Shown here: piece after piece, positions 24,943 to 32,875 of the stretch
Position numbering within the stretch: position 1 is the stretch's first letter
Layout: each line of letters opens with the position of its first letter
DNA from: Deltaproteobacteria bacterium
GTDB lineage: Bacteria > Desulfobacterota > Binatia > UBA12015
Direction of reading: 5' to 3'
NCBI GenBank assembly: GCA_029262355.1
Contig: JAJCZO010000324.1
Coordinates: 1 to 32,875, forward strand
DNA length: 32,875 nt
The notes under the pieces: model-generated
The model's input: only the letters and a program-made list of their open reading frames with translations
The model's database searches: none
What the model was told of the DNA's origin: nothing
Translations under genes and position numbers: made by a program

Positions 24943-25164
24943 CTACGAATCCCCGAGCCCGTCTACGATCTCGCGTTCCTCGGGGAAACGACCTTCGTCG
25001 TCCTTCGAGAAGATCAAGGTCCCGTCGACGACAACATCGAACACCCCGTTATCTCCCTTGAGGAGCACCGGTTCGACGTCGAACTTCTCCTTCAGAGCGG
25101 CCGCCAAACTGGCGGCCCGCGGAAGGTAGTTTCAACGACCGCAGTACTTGATCGAAATCTTCAT
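24943..25164 (-). CDS. Predicted selenoprotein, SelW/Rdx family (in-frame TGA)
   Basis: From ATG 25164 the frame reads MKISIKYCGR, TGA at 25134-25132, then NYLPRAASLAAALKEKFD and, later, GVFDVVVDGTLIFSK and GRFPEEREIV to TAG at 24945-24943: 73 residues with the TGA read as selenocysteine. The whole protein matches the SelT/SelW/SelH (Rdx) thioredoxin-like family, and TGA falls exactly at the second position of the redox CxxU/CxxC motif (C8-G-R-U11). No internal ATG could rescue the downstream half. GAGAAG lies seven bases before the ATG. The gene is 4 nt after mauA and 7 nt before the cytochrome gene, so it sits inside the mau unit. Such proteins are cytosolic redox proteins of unclear substrate. 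A standard gene caller would end it at residue 10. Confidence 0.88.
25099..25117 (-). promoter_or_regulatory. Candidate bacterial SECIS hairpin
   Basis: On the coding strand GGCCGCC-AGUUU-GGCGGCC forms a perfect 7-bp stem with a 5-nt loop. It starts 14 nt and its loop 21 nt after the TGA, within the range known for bacterial SECIS elements, and a G is among the first two loop bases as the family rule requires. It lies wholly inside the reading frame, as bacterial SECIS elements do. The GC-rich context weakens this somewhat, but the position is right. Confidence 0.7.
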
Positions 25165-25168
25165 CGTG

Positions 25169-25717
25169 TCACTTCTCAGGCTGCCCCTCGACCGCGACGC
25201 CGAGAACGACCGCGACCGAGCAGTGGTAGATTTGAGACTTCGTACCATAGCACCAGTTGATGTCGTTGTTTCGGTACCAATGGTACGCCGGACGCTCGCC
25301 TTCGTTTCGATTGCAGAAGCAGCGGCCACAGAATGTCTTACCGCAACAATCGTTGTAGGAGATGATGTAGTCCTTACCGTCGGCGGGGTTCCGGCAGGTT
25401 CCGACCCAGGTGACTGGCGCCATCTCCGTTCCCGGGGGACACGAAGTATGACTACCGCCGCAACAGCTGCAGAGGAGGCCGTCGATCGCGCAGTAACGCC
25501 AGTACTCGCAATCTTGAGGATCGCCGGCGGGGCCATCGATGTTCTCCGGAGCGGCCCCGGCGCGTGCGGGGTCCTGCGCAGCGCGAGCGACCGGCAAGAG
25601 CGGGACTGCGGCTCCACCAACGAGGCCCAGTCCCAGACGTGCCAGAAAGCTGCGCCGCCCCGAACGCCGTGCGAGTCCTCTGGTCATCCCTTCGAACCAA
25701 CGATCGAGTAGGATCAT
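25169..25717 (-). CDS. mauA: Methylamine dehydrogenase light chain
   Basis: A 182-residue small subunit carrying the tryptophan tryptophylquinone (TTQ) cofactor. A Tat signal is visible (SGRRSFLARLGLGLVGGAA, R21-R22). W104 (PVTWVGTC) and W155 (NDINWCYG) are 51 residues apart, the same spacing as the TTQ pair W57/W108 of the Paracoccus enzyme; D79 and D123 fall at the equivalents of the processing aspartates D32 and D76. The mature part has fourteen cysteines (LLCSCCGG, YNDCCGKTFCGRCFC). It oxidises methylamine to formaldehyde and ammonia in the periplasm. ATG 25717 has GAGG eight bases upstream. It starts 11 nt after mauD. Confidence 0.97.
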   Translation of the reverse strand: MILLDRWFEGMTRGLARRSGRRSFLARLGLGLVGGAAVPLLPVARAAQDPARAGAAPENIDGPAGDPQDCEYWRYCAIDGLLCSCCGGSHTSCPPGTEMAPVTWVGTCRNPADGKDYIISYNDCCGKTFCGRCFCNRNEGERPAYHWYRNNDINWCYGTKSQIYHCSVAVVLGVAVEGQPEK

Positions 25718-25728
25718 CTCGTAATCCT

Positions 25729-26334
25729 CTACACTGCTTCCGCGCGGGACCCGCGCCGATCGAGATACTCCTGGATCGACCCCACGCCCCGCCCGCTCGC
25801 TTCGAACAGGCTCTCGACGTGCTCGCGGGTGTTCACGAGGCCCTTCGCTCGCACGATGCCCTCGGCATCGATGAGAACCGCGTAGGGAAGCTTGGCGACC
25901 TGAAAGGCACGGCCGAGCCCCGCGGACAGAACATAGGGAAGGCGCTCGAGGTCGTTCTCTTGGAGAAAGGAGCGATGCTCTTCGAGCGGGCCGTCACTCG
26001 CAAGTAACAACGTGACACCGTCTTCACCCCCGACAACGCGCTCGACCGTCGGCAGGAGTGTCTTGCAAACGGGACACGTCGGCGACACGAAGAACACGAG
26101 TGTAGGGACTTCGGCTGGACCACCCACGCGCCACTCCCGCCCCGAAACGTCGATCAGATCGAATACGGGGGCCACATCTCCCACTGCCGGCCCCTCCGGT
26201 GTCGCCAACGCGCCAACCGGCGCCACCCGCTCGTGCAGTACGCCGACCTGACGCGCCAGCGCCAAGACGATCGCCGCCAAGACGAGAACGACAACCCAGA
26301 GCAAGATGTTCGAGATGACCAACGCTTCGATCAA
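25729..26334 (-). CDS. mauD: Methylamine utilisation protein MauD, thioredoxin-like
   Basis: A 201-residue protein with an N-terminal membrane anchor (VISNILLWVVVLVLAAIVL) and a periplasmic thioredoxin fold with CPVC at C87-C90 (SPTCPVC) and a cis-proline region AKLPYAVLID. MauD is required to form the light-chain disulfides. The start is TTG 26334 with GGAGG at ideal spacing, overlapping the mauE stop (TTGA); the much longer frame that runs upstream lies antisense-free inside mauE and is not real. Confidence 0.93.
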   Translation of the reverse strand: MIEALVISNILLWVVVLVLAAIVLALARQVGVLHERVAPVGALATPEGPAVGDVAPVFDLIDVSGREWRVGGPAEVPTLVFFVSPTCPVCKTLLPTVERVVGGEDGVTLLLASDGPLEEHRSFLQENDLERLPYVLSAGLGRAFQVAKLPYAVLIDAEGIVRAKGLVNTREHVESLFEASGRGVGSIQEYLDRRGSRAEAV

Positions 26335-26870
26335 GACGGCCTCCGAAGCGCGTGCATGCGCGGCCACTGGGACACGAGCTGATTCGCGGACATCCACAGC
26401 ATCGTGAGTGACGCGCACGCGGCCACCGCCGAGACCACGTCCACCGACGTGAGCGAGCGACTCCCCACCGGTAGACCGACCACTGCCGCGCCGGCACAAA
26501 GCACACCGTTTCGGACCAACAGCCATTCGCTCAGCGGTTGACGCCTTGCGGGACCAAAGCAACCACAGTCCACGTCCCGCCGCCCACGTGCGAGATTGGC
26601 CCCAATCGCAACCGAGTAGACGAGCAACAGCGCGGCAGCGGCCACACTCGACGCGAAGTGCATCACGGGCGCAAGCAGTCCGCCCGCCACCATCAACTCG
26701 ACGACCGGGAACACCCCGGCGGCAAGCGGTGCGCCCGCCACGGGAAGCACCTCGTAACCCCGCACCACCTGCGAGAACGCGGGCAGGTCGCGCAACTTGT
26801 GAATCGCCGACCAGGCGAACAACGCCGAGAGCAATCCGCGCAGCGTGAGGTCGATCAGCGGGTCGATCAT
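26331..26870 (-). CDS. mauE: Methylamine utilisation protein MauE
   Basis: A 179-residue integral membrane protein with four to five hydrophobic segments of the DoxX/MauE fold. Diagnostic features are the N-terminal RGLLSALFAWSAIHKLRD and the cysteine pair in DCGCFGP (C102, C104), the likely redox site facing the periplasm. In Paracoccus MauE is needed with MauD for folding and disulfide formation of the light chain. ATG 26870 shares one base with the mauB stop (TGATG). Confidence 0.93.
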   Translation of the reverse strand: MIDPLIDLTLRGLLSALFAWSAIHKLRDLPAFSQVVRGYEVLPVAGAPLAAGVFPVVELMVAGGLLAPVMHFASSVAAAALLLVYSVAIGANLARGRRDVDCGCFGPARRQPLSEWLLVRNGVLCAGAAVVGLPVGSRSLTSVDVVSAVAACASLTMLWMSANQLVSQWPRMHALRRPS

Positions 26871-28135
26871 CAGGGCACCACCAATGTCGTCCCGGAAAGA
26901 CCGACCTCTTCGAGATCACCCACATGCTCGCCGGACATCGCATCCAACACGGCGACCGCACCCAGGTCGACGTTTCGAGCAAAGAGCAACGGGGCGGCGT
27001 CCTGCGTCACTGCGATCGTGTGCACTCCTGGCGGCGGCAAGACGTAATCCAAGATCCTGAGGATCAGGCTGCCACGCTCGATGCCCATCTGCGGTCGCAT
27101 GAAGGGAATCAGCACGTTCGGCGCGTCGATCTGCATCACACGCTCGCGGGTTGTGAGATCGTACACCCAGATCGAGAGTCCGGCGTCCTTGTGAGTTCCG
27201 GTCCCACCCTGGTGAACGATCGAGTACAAGCGCCTCGAAGAGCGGTGAAGCGCCAAATGCTGAAAACCGCCGATGCGCCAGCCCGCGCCCCGCTCGTCAT
27301 CGGTGAACAGCGACCAGGGCTCACTCGCGACCGGCTTCTCTGCCGAAAAGTCGACCTCGTAAAGCAAGCCATCGAACGATGCGAAATACCACTTGGCGCC
27401 ATCCCGCACGCCGGCCACGGTCACCGGGTCCGTCACGACATCGAAGAACGCCTCACTCGACACCGCACGCCTCTTGCCCCCCTGCTCTGTGAGTTCGACG
27501 AGCAGCGCGGTCCCGTCGCCACAGAGCATTCCGAAGCGTCTTGGTCCGACGGGATACACCATCGAGCAACCTCCGGTGACGATCTCCTCGACCAGCTCGC
27601 GGCTCTCGAGATCGATCATGGTGACCGACGAGCCGGGCGACTGATTCAGGGCCGCGAAGAATCGTTCGCCATCGAGCACCGCACCCAGCGCGATCCCCTG
27701 CCCGGTATCCGCGGCCTTGTTCGGGATCCGAATCTCGGCGCGCACCGACAAGGTCTTGGCATCGTAGACCACCAGTTGATCGGTTCGCGCCCCACGCAGG
27801 CCGCGCGAATAGTACGTCTCGACGACGTAGAGCTCGTTTCGCCCCGGCGCCGGGTACGCCGGCCGCGCCCCGACACCGCTCGCCCCGTCGACGGCGCCCA
27901 GCATCTGGCCGCTGTCGCCGTCGAAGAGCAGCGTGTGCTCCAGCACCCGGTCGTGAACCCAGACCCGGTGATCGCTGGGGCCGTCGGGAACCTGCGCGAC
28001 GCCGCCCCACTTCTCCGCGCCATCCGAGGACGCCGCCGCCGGCTCCTCGCCAACGGAATCGGTCGCGAACCCCGAGAGAGCAGCCGCCACGACCCCGCAA
28101 GCAACGGCTCGACCGAGGCGTCCGAAGCAACTCAT
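26870..28135 (-). CDS. mauB: Methylamine dehydrogenase heavy chain
   Basis: A 421-residue periplasmic beta-propeller subunit. A signal peptide is present (RAVACGVVAAALSGFA). Family segments include HRVWVHDRVLEHTLLFDGDS, RNELYVVETYYSRGLRG, RTDQLVVYDAKTLSV, the strand RRFGMLCGDGTALLVEL, and HQGGTGTHKDAGLSIWVYDL. Length and motif order match known heavy chains. ATG 28135 gives a normal signal peptide; a longer frame to 28171 adds 12 residues and is less likely. It is the first gene of the mau unit and divergent from acnA. mauF, which precedes mauB in some operons, is absent. Confidence 0.95.
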   Translation of the reverse strand: MSCFGRLGRAVACGVVAAALSGFATDSVGEEPAAASSDGAEKWGGVAQVPDGPSDHRVWVHDRVLEHTLLFDGDSGQMLGAVDGASGVGARPAYPAPGRNELYVVETYYSRGLRGARTDQLVVYDAKTLSVRAEIRIPNKAADTGQGIALGAVLDGERFFAALNQSPGSSVTMIDLESRELVEEIVTGGCSMVYPVGPRRFGMLCGDGTALLVELTEQGGKRRAVSSEAFFDVVTDPVTVAGVRDGAKWYFASFDGLLYEVDFSAEKPVASEPWSLFTDDERGAGWRIGGFQHLALHRSSRRLYSIVHQGGTGTHKDAGLSIWVYDLTTRERVMQIDAPNVLIPFMRPQMGIERGSLILRILDYVLPPPGVHTIAVTQDAAPLLFARNVDLGAVAVLDAMSGEHVGDLEEVGLSGTTLVVP

Positions 28136-28260
28136 GAGCAGAGTGATATCGCCTTCGGCGGCTGCGCCCAAGGGGCTGTCTCACGACGTCCAGGCGGCGT
28201 CCACGACCGGCGAAACCCCCTGAAATTGCGGGTCTTCCGAGCGACGGCTAAATCAACCTC
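28136..28260. promoter_or_regulatory. Divergent mauB / acnA promoter region
   Basis: This 125-nt gap must hold the promoters for both the mau unit and aconitase. I see no convincing sigma-70 hexamers and no strong ribosome site before either start. CGTC repeats (ACGTCCAGGCGGCGTCC) could be operator half-sites; this is speculative. Confidence 0.4.
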
Positions 28261-30963
28261 ATGACGCAGAACACAACGCCGCACTCGCTCTTCGATTCGC
28301 TCACCGACCTCGCGACCCCGGGGGGCGGCAAGTACTACTCGTTGCCACAACTCGAGAAGGCCGGTGTCGGCAAGATCTCGCGACTTCCGGTGTCGATCCG
28401 GATCGTGCTCGAGTCCGTTCTGCGCAATTTCGACGGCAAGCAGATCACCGAGGACGACGTCCGGACCCTGGCCAACTGGACGCCCACCGGAGAACGCACC
28501 GGCGAGATCCCGTTCGTCGTGGCTCGCGTTCTGCTCCAGGACCTCACGGGTGTTCCACTCCTCGTCGACCTCGCGGCGATGCGCTCCAAGGTCGCCGAAC
28601 TCGGCAAGGACCCCACCCTGATCGAACCCCTCGTGCCGGTCGACCTCGTCGTCGATCATTCGATCCAAGTCGACGTGGCCGGCGTCTCACACGCGCTCAC
28701 GCGCAACATGGAGATCGAATTCCAGCGCAACCGCGAGCGCTACCAGTTCCTCAAGTGGGGGATGCAGGCGTTCGACACGTTCAAGGTCATCCCGCCGGGT
28801 ATCGGCATCTGCCATCAAGTGAACCTCGAGCACCTCGCACCCGGCGTCCTCGAAAAGAACGACGTCCTCTACCCCGACACGCTCGTGGGAACGGACTCGC
28901 ACACGACGATGATCAATGGACTCGGCATCGTCGGCTGGGGCGTCGGGGGCATCGAGGCTGAGGCGGGAATGCTCGGACAGCCGATCTACTTTCTCACGCC
29001 GGACGTGGTCGGCGTGCACCTCACCGGCCGACTGCCCGAGGGCTCGACCGCGACCGACATGGTTCTGCGTGTGACCGAGGTCTTGCGAAAGACGAAGGTC
29101 GTCGGAAAATTCGTCGAGTACTTCGGTGAGGGCGCGACGAATCTGTCGGTCCAGGATCGCGCGACAATATCGAACATGTCGCCTGAGTACGGCGCGACGA
29201 TGGGTTTTTTCCCCGTCGACGAGCAAACCTGCACCTACCTCGAAGCGACCGGTCGCTCCGCGGAGCAGGTCGAGCGCGTGCGCAACTACTTCACCGCACA
29301 GAACATGTTCGGCGTACCGGCCGCAGGCGACATCGACTACAGCCAGGTGGTCGAGATCGATCTCTCGACGATCACCCCCGCGGTCGCCGGACCGCGACGC
29401 CCACAGGACCGCATCGAAGTGACCCACCTGAAGGAACGCTTCGACGAGCTTCTCGGCGCACCGCTGACGGACGGAGGCTGGGACAAGACCACGAGCGACC
29501 GCGGCAAGAGCGCGCCGGTGCAGCTGAAGGGACATCAGGAGACGTTGTCCGACGGTGACGTCGTAATCGCGGCGATCACGTCGTGCACGAATACGTCGAA
29601 CCCGAGCGTGATGCTCGCCGCCGGCCTCGTCGCGAAGAAGGCCGTCGCGAAAGGCCTGACGGTCCGCCCGACCGTAAAGACGTCGCTCGCTCCCGGCTCC
29701 CGAGTCGTCTCCGACTACCTCGAGAAGACCGGACTCCAGCAACACCTCGACACACTGGGCTTCGACCTCGTTGGCTACGGCTGCACCACTTGCATCGGCA
29801 ACTCCGGGCCTCTCGACCCCAAGATCGAAGAGGCCATCGACGGCAACGATGTCGTCGCTGCGAGCGTGTTGTCCGGCAACCGGAACTTCGAGGCGCGCGT
29901 CCATCAGAAAGTCCGCGCGAACTTCCTCGCGAGCCCGCCGCTCGTCGTCGCTTACGCGTTGGCGGGAACGGTCGACATCGACCTTTCGAAGGAGCCCGTG
30001 GGCAAGGCCGCGGATGGAAGTGACGTTCTCCTGAAGGACATCTGGCCGTCGCAGGACGAGGTCCGGGACTGCCTATACGCAGCCACGGATCCCGAGACCT
30101 ACCGCCGGCTGTACTCCGACTTCGGCGACCAGAACCCGCTGTGGAACGAGATCCCGTCGAGCACCGGGGACACCTACGCCTGGGACGCCGACTCCACGTA
30201 CATTCAGAACCCGCCGTTCTTCGACGCCTTTGGCCCGGAGCCGGGCACGGCAGCCGACGTCGTCGGCGCGCGCGCCCTTGCGGTGTTCGGTGACTCGGTC
30301 ACGACCGATCACATCAGCCCCGCCGGCGCGATCAAACCAGATTCTCCGGCCGGACGCTATCTCCAAGAGAATGGTGTCGCCGTCAAAGAGTTCAATAGCT
30401 ACGGAGCGCGGCGCGGGAACGATCGCATCATGACTCGCGGCACCTTCGCGAACGTACGCATCAAGAACCGGATGGTCCCCGGAGTCGAAGGCGGTGTAAC
30501 GATACACCAGCCCGACGGCGCGCAGATGGACATCTACGACGCCGCGATGAAGTACAAAGAGGAGGGAACTCCTCTGGTGGTGCTCGCGGGCCAGGAATAC
30601 GGGACCGGAAGCTCCCGTGACTGGGCCGCGAAGGGGACACAGATCCTCGGCGCCAAAGCCGTGATCGCGCAGAGCTTCGAGCGCATCCACCGCTCGAACC
30701 TGGTCTTCATGGGCGTCCTCCCCTGCCAGTTCGCCGACGACACCGGACCCGAGACCCTCGACCTCGACGGCACGGAAACCTACGACCTGACCGGCCTCGG
30801 GGGCGGCATCACCCCGCAGATGGGCCTCACGCTCACCATCAAGCGGTCCAACGGCAAGATCGAGCAGGCCCCGGTCACGCTACGAATCGATACCCCGATC
30901 GAGGTCGACTACTACTTGAACGGCGGCATCCTGCCGTACGTCCTGCGCCAACTCCTCGACTAG
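28261..30963 (+). CDS. acnA: Aconitate hydratase A
   Basis: A 900-residue 4Fe-4S enzyme that isomerises citrate and isocitrate in the TCA/glyoxylate cycles. Cluster ligands are C442 ([12 protein letters not shown]) and C508 and C511 ([14 protein letters not shown]). Other family segments: [41 protein letters not shown] (split here; key TDSHTTM), and in the C-terminal swivel domain [15 protein letters not shown] and [17 protein letters not shown]. Length matches the AcnA/IRP1 branch, not AcnB. ATG 28261 gives the normal start. It is monocistronic, divergent from mauB. Confidence 0.97.
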   Translation: MTQNTTPHSLFDSLTDLATPGGGKYYSLPQLEKAGVGKISRLPVSIRIVLESVLRNFDGKQITEDDVRTLANWTPTGERTGEIPFVVARVLLQDLTGVPLLVDLAAMRSKVAELGKDPTLIEPLVPVDLVVDHSIQVDVAGVSHALTRNMEIEFQRNRERYQFLKWGMQAFDTFKVIPPGIGICHQVNLEHLAPGVLEKNDVLYPDTLVGTDSHTTMINGLGIVGWGVGGIEAEAGMLGQPIYFLTPDVVGVHLTGRLPEGSTATDMVLRVTEVLRKTKVVGKFVEYFGEGATNLSVQDRATISNMSPEYGATMGFFPVDEQTCTYLEATGRSAEQVERVRNYFTAQNMFGVPAAGDIDYSQVVEIDLSTITPAVAGPRRPQDRIEVTHLKERFDELLGAPLTDGGWDKTTSDRGKSAPVQLKGHQETLSDGDVVIAAITSCTNTSNPSVMLAAGLVAKKAVAKGLTVRPTVKTSLAPGSRVVSDYLEKTGLQQHLDTLGFDLVGYGCTTCIGNSGPLDPKIEEAIDGNDVVAASVLSGNRNFEARVHQKVRANFLASPPLVVAYALAGTVDIDLSKEPVGKAADGSDVLLKDIWPSQDEVRDCLYAATDPETYRRLYSDFGDQNPLWNEIPSSTGDTYAWDADSTYIQNPPFFDAFGPEPGTAADVVGARALAVFGDSVTTDHISPAGAIKPDSPAGRYLQENGVAVKEFNSYGARRGNDRIMTRGTFANVRIKNRMVPGVEGGVTIHQPDGAQMDIYDAAMKYKEEGTPLVVLAGQEYGTGSSRDWAAKGTQILGAKAVIAQSFERIHRSNLVFMGVLPCQFADDTGPETLDLDGTETYDLTGLGGGITPQMGLTLTIKRSNGKIEQAPVTLRIDTPIEVDYYLNGGILPYVLRQLLD

Positions 30964-30999
30964 CGCACCGCCGTCGACAGAGCGCCCTTTCCTGACGAG

Positions 31000-31317
31000 T
31001 CAGCGGCCGAGGAAGCCGAGAACGGCGCCGTGGCGACCATCCGCACGACTCGGTTGCCAAACGCGTGACCGAGGGCCGCGACGGGGCGCCCGCCTTTCGG
31101 CCGGCCCCCGAGCAAAGCTCGGAACCATCACCACCAGCTTCGACGTTTCGGCCTTCTCCAAGACGTCATACGAAATCGTCACTTCTGTGTTGGAAACGGT
31201 CGCGCTGCGTTGGATCACCGAACCTCCATCGCTGGCGTCGTCACCGCAGGCCGTCGCGAACAAAGGCACGGCGATCACCGGGGCCGCCATCGTCTGGGGC
31301 CACTTCGAGATCGGCAT
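31000..31317 (-). pseudogene. Remnant of an alpha/beta-hydrolase lipoprotein
   Basis: From ATG 31317 the frame encodes a lipoprotein-like signal (MAAPVIAVPLFATACGDD) and the first strands of an alpha/beta hydrolase (SNTEVTISYDVLE, TSKLVVMVPSFARG). The frame then becomes arginine-rich. In another frame, at about 31019-31087, the complement reads PVAALGHAFGNRVVRMVAT, the nucleophile-elbow segment of the same family, and then stops matching. About 60-70 residues between the two blocks are gone, the frame has shifted, and the C-terminal half is missing. The remaining parts of the 449-nt gap between acnA and the ABC1 kinase (30964-30999 and 31318-31412) show nothing. Confidence 0.65.
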
Positions 31318-31412
31318 CGATCGTCGTTGATAGCCCTGCGGCGCGAATCCGAGCAAGGCAGGCCGCATCGCCGATGTTGCTGCGGGCCCGCCGGTTCGCG
31401 ACACTCCTCTAG

Positions 31413-32750
31413 ATGCACTCCCGCCCGCGACGGTTCCTCATTCAAGCCTGGCTCGTCGCCCGAGTCTACGTGGGCTACAAGCGGATCCAGATCCTCACCC
31501 GTCTGGGCCGCGACACGCAGTCCGCGTTCGACCGGTGTCACGAGCGGAGCGCTCAGGCCATATACGACATGGCCGTCCGGCTGGAGGGTCTGCCGATCAA
31601 GGTGTGCCAATTCCTCGGCTCGCGAGCCGACGTCTTGCCACGCACCTACATCTCCACCTTGTCCCAACTGCAGGATCGCGTCCCGGCCAGACCGATGGAG
31701 CAGATCGGACCGTTCATCGATGCGCAACTGGGGCGCGCCTCAGAGCAGGTATTCGCCGAGTTCGATCGCACCCCCGTCGCGTCGGCCTCCCTCGCACAGG
31801 TCCACCGCGCACGCCTGCACGACGGGCGCGAAGTGGCGGTAAAGGTGCAGTATCCCGAGATCGATCGGATCGTGCACAGTGACCTTGCGAACTTCAAGTT
31901 CTTCGTGAAGGTGTTGTCCAAGCTCGAGCGGAATTTCGACTTCACGGTCGTGATCAACGAGGTCGAGAAGTACGTTCCGCTCGAACTCGACTTCGAGAAC
32001 GAAGCCAGGAACGCGACCAGGATGAAGGAGTGCCTCGCAGCGAGAACCGACGTGCGCGTACCCACCGTGATCGAGGAACACAGCAGTCGGCGCGTACTCG
32101 TCATGGAGTATGCACCAGGCACGCGCGTGACCGATCTCGACGGACTCCGCGACGCCGGGGTGGACCCCCAGGAGATGTCGAAGAGGCTGATCGACCTCTT
32201 CAGTGAGATGATCCTGGTCCACGGCTTCTTTCACGCCGATCCCCATCCCGGAAACATGCTCGTGCAACCGGACGGATGTCTCGTGCTTCTCGACTTCGGC
32301 CTGGCCAAGGAGTTCGCACCCGGGTTTCGCGAGGGCATCACCAAGCTCGTGATGTCGATCATGACGGGTGACAAGGTGCAGATCGGCCGCGCGTTCCGCG
32401 ACCTGGGATTCCGGACCCGCGAGGACCGCGACGACACACTGGCCCTGCTCGGCGAAGCGTTCCTGGGCTGGGCGCTGAAGAACCAGAAGTCCTACGCGGA
32501 CGCTGACATGCTCGCGCAGTTCAACGAGTCTCTCCCCACGGCCCTGAAAGAGAACCCGCTCATCGAAGTCCCGGGCGACATCCTTCTCGTCGAGCGGGTA
32601 TCGAGCCTTCTCTCTGGCATCGGCAAGCAGCTCGGCTCGCACGTCGACATCGGCGCTGCACTGCTTCCGTACCTCGCAGCACCACCTGCGCCAGCCTCCG
32701 AATCCGCGCCGAGGCCCGGCGTCGATCTCACTCTCCAAGAAAAATCGTGA
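31413..32750 (+). CDS. ABC1/UbiB (AarF) family protein kinase-like protein
   Basis: A 445-residue atypical kinase of the ABC1/ADCK/UbiB family, members of which support quinone biosynthesis. Visible motifs: the family N-terminal signature, here KVCQFLGSRADVLP (K63-V-C65-Q66, where KxGQ is usual); the alanine-rich loop PVASASLAQVHRA; VAVKVQYP with the ATP lysine; ELDFENEARN; the catalytic HGFFHADPHPGNMLV; and LLDFGLAKE with the metal Asp. No clear C-terminal membrane anchor. ATG 31413 gives an intact N-terminal domain. Repeat copy 3 begins 2 nt after its TGA. Confidence 0.9.
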   Translation: MHSRPRRFLIQAWLVARVYVGYKRIQILTRLGRDTQSAFDRCHERSAQAIYDMAVRLEGLPIKVCQFLGSRADVLPRTYISTLSQLQDRVPARPMEQIGPFIDAQLGRASEQVFAEFDRTPVASASLAQVHRARLHDGREVAVKVQYPEIDRIVHSDLANFKFFVKVLSKLERNFDFTVVINEVEKYVPLELDFENEARNATRMKECLAARTDVRVPTVIEEHSSRRVLVMEYAPGTRVTDLDGLRDAGVDPQEMSKRLIDLFSEMILVHGFFHADPHPGNMLVQPDGCLVLLDFGLAKEFAPGFREGITKLVMSIMTGDKVQIGRAFRDLGFRTREDRDDTLALLGEAFLGWALKNQKSYADADMLAQFNESLPTALKENPLIEVPGDILLVERVSSLLSGIGKQLGSHVDIGAALLPYLAAPPAPASESAPRPGVDLTLQEKS

Positions 32751-32751
32751 T

Positions 32752-32875
32752 CTAGCAGGTTGTTGAAAAGCTCCGGACCGAGCCAGGTGCGTCCCTTCGA
32801 CCCGAGGCCAAGGCGCGAAAACGACGCGATAGTCGGGCACTCTCGCTAGTTTTCGCAACGCGGGGATCGGGTCGA
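32752..32875 (+). repeat. Dispersed nested-hairpin repeat, copy 3 (cut by window end)
   Basis: Starts CTAGCAGGTTGTTGAAAA. The outer left arm CCCTTCGACCCGA is at 32793-32805 and its partner begins TCGGGTCGA at the window edge. The inner arms are exact: GCGAAAAC at 32815-32822 and GTTTTCGC at 32849-32856. This is the best-kept copy in terms of pairing. It follows the kinase gene directly. Confidence 0.88.

Noticed and set aside
25132..25620. Minus-strand 162-codon frame ending at the SelW-like TGA
   Set aside because: Out-of-frame shadow of mauA; only its last ten codons coincide with the true SelW-like start.
28687..29904. Minus-strand 405-codon frame inside acnA
   Set aside because: Antisense to conserved aconitase segments; charged, low-complexity composition.
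31740..32858. Long minus-strand frame across the ABC1 kinase and repeat copy 3
   Set aside because: Antisense shadow of a well-recognised gene; its first 35 residues are only the translated repeat.
1..32875. CRISPR array, tRNA, rRNA, riboswitch or prophage
   Set aside because: No regularly spaced short repeats, no tRNA-like cloverleaf or conserved rRNA strings, and no phage genes were found by reading both strands.

Overview
The window is a GC-rich, gene-dense bacterial chromosome segment. The organism is Gram-negative by content: Tat and Sec exported periplasmic enzymes, a lipoprotein, c-type cytochromes and a methylamine dehydrogenase. No rRNA, tRNA, CRISPR array or intact insertion sequence was seen. 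The gene mix (mau cluster, PQQ sugar dehydrogenase, glcDEF, a deazaflavin-type nitroreductase, DUF1640-like protein) would suit an uncultured methylotrophic lineage near Deltaproteobacteria or Candidatus Binatota. That placement is inference only.

Layout. 239-5853 (minus) is a tight three-gene unit: a secreted glucan-water-dikinase/PEP-synthase-like protein, a YkuD-type L,D-transpeptidase-like protein (4-nt ATGA overlap) and a bile-acid:sodium-symporter-family transporter (9-nt gap). A secreted class-A beta-lactamase-like hydrolase and an MFS transporter read away from it. 8441-10155 holds an interrupted DUF1640-like coiled-coil gene, pdxJ and a small secreted protein. 10136-12967 (minus) is a unit of nitroreductase-like protein, TauE/SafE permease and type-B carboxylesterase. 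rimO, a decayed cytochrome c peroxidase, mtfA and two overlapping small genes follow. 16863-22213 (plus) is a coupled run: SAM hydrolase (DUF62), a 46-codon ORF, glcD, glcE, glcF and a YjbR-like gene.

22280-28135 (minus) is the metabolic centre: mauB-mauE-mauD-mauA, then a 73-residue SelW/Rdx-like gene readable only if an in-frame TGA encodes selenocysteine, then a monoheme cytochrome c, and beyond them a PEP-mutase/isocitrate-lyase-family enzyme and a PQQ sugar dehydrogenase lipoprotein. The likely scheme is periplasmic methylamine oxidation by MauAB, with MauD and MauE handling light-chain disulfides and the cytochrome as a candidate electron acceptor. No mauG and no amicyanin gene is present here. 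Aconitase acnA is divergent from mauB, followed by a decayed alpha/beta hydrolase and an ABC1/UbiB-family kinase.

Two features cut across the layout. A dispersed element of about 128 bp with a nested-hairpin design occurs three times in the same orientation (75, 14395, 32752), each just at the 3' end of a plus-strand reading frame. Three genes are visibly broken: the DUF1640-like gene (amber codon), the cytochrome c peroxidase (frameshift and two deletions) and the hydrolase (deletion, frameshift, truncation). The strongest candidates for something new are the predicted selenoprotein inside the mau operon and the exported dikinase / L,D-transpeptidase / transporter operon.
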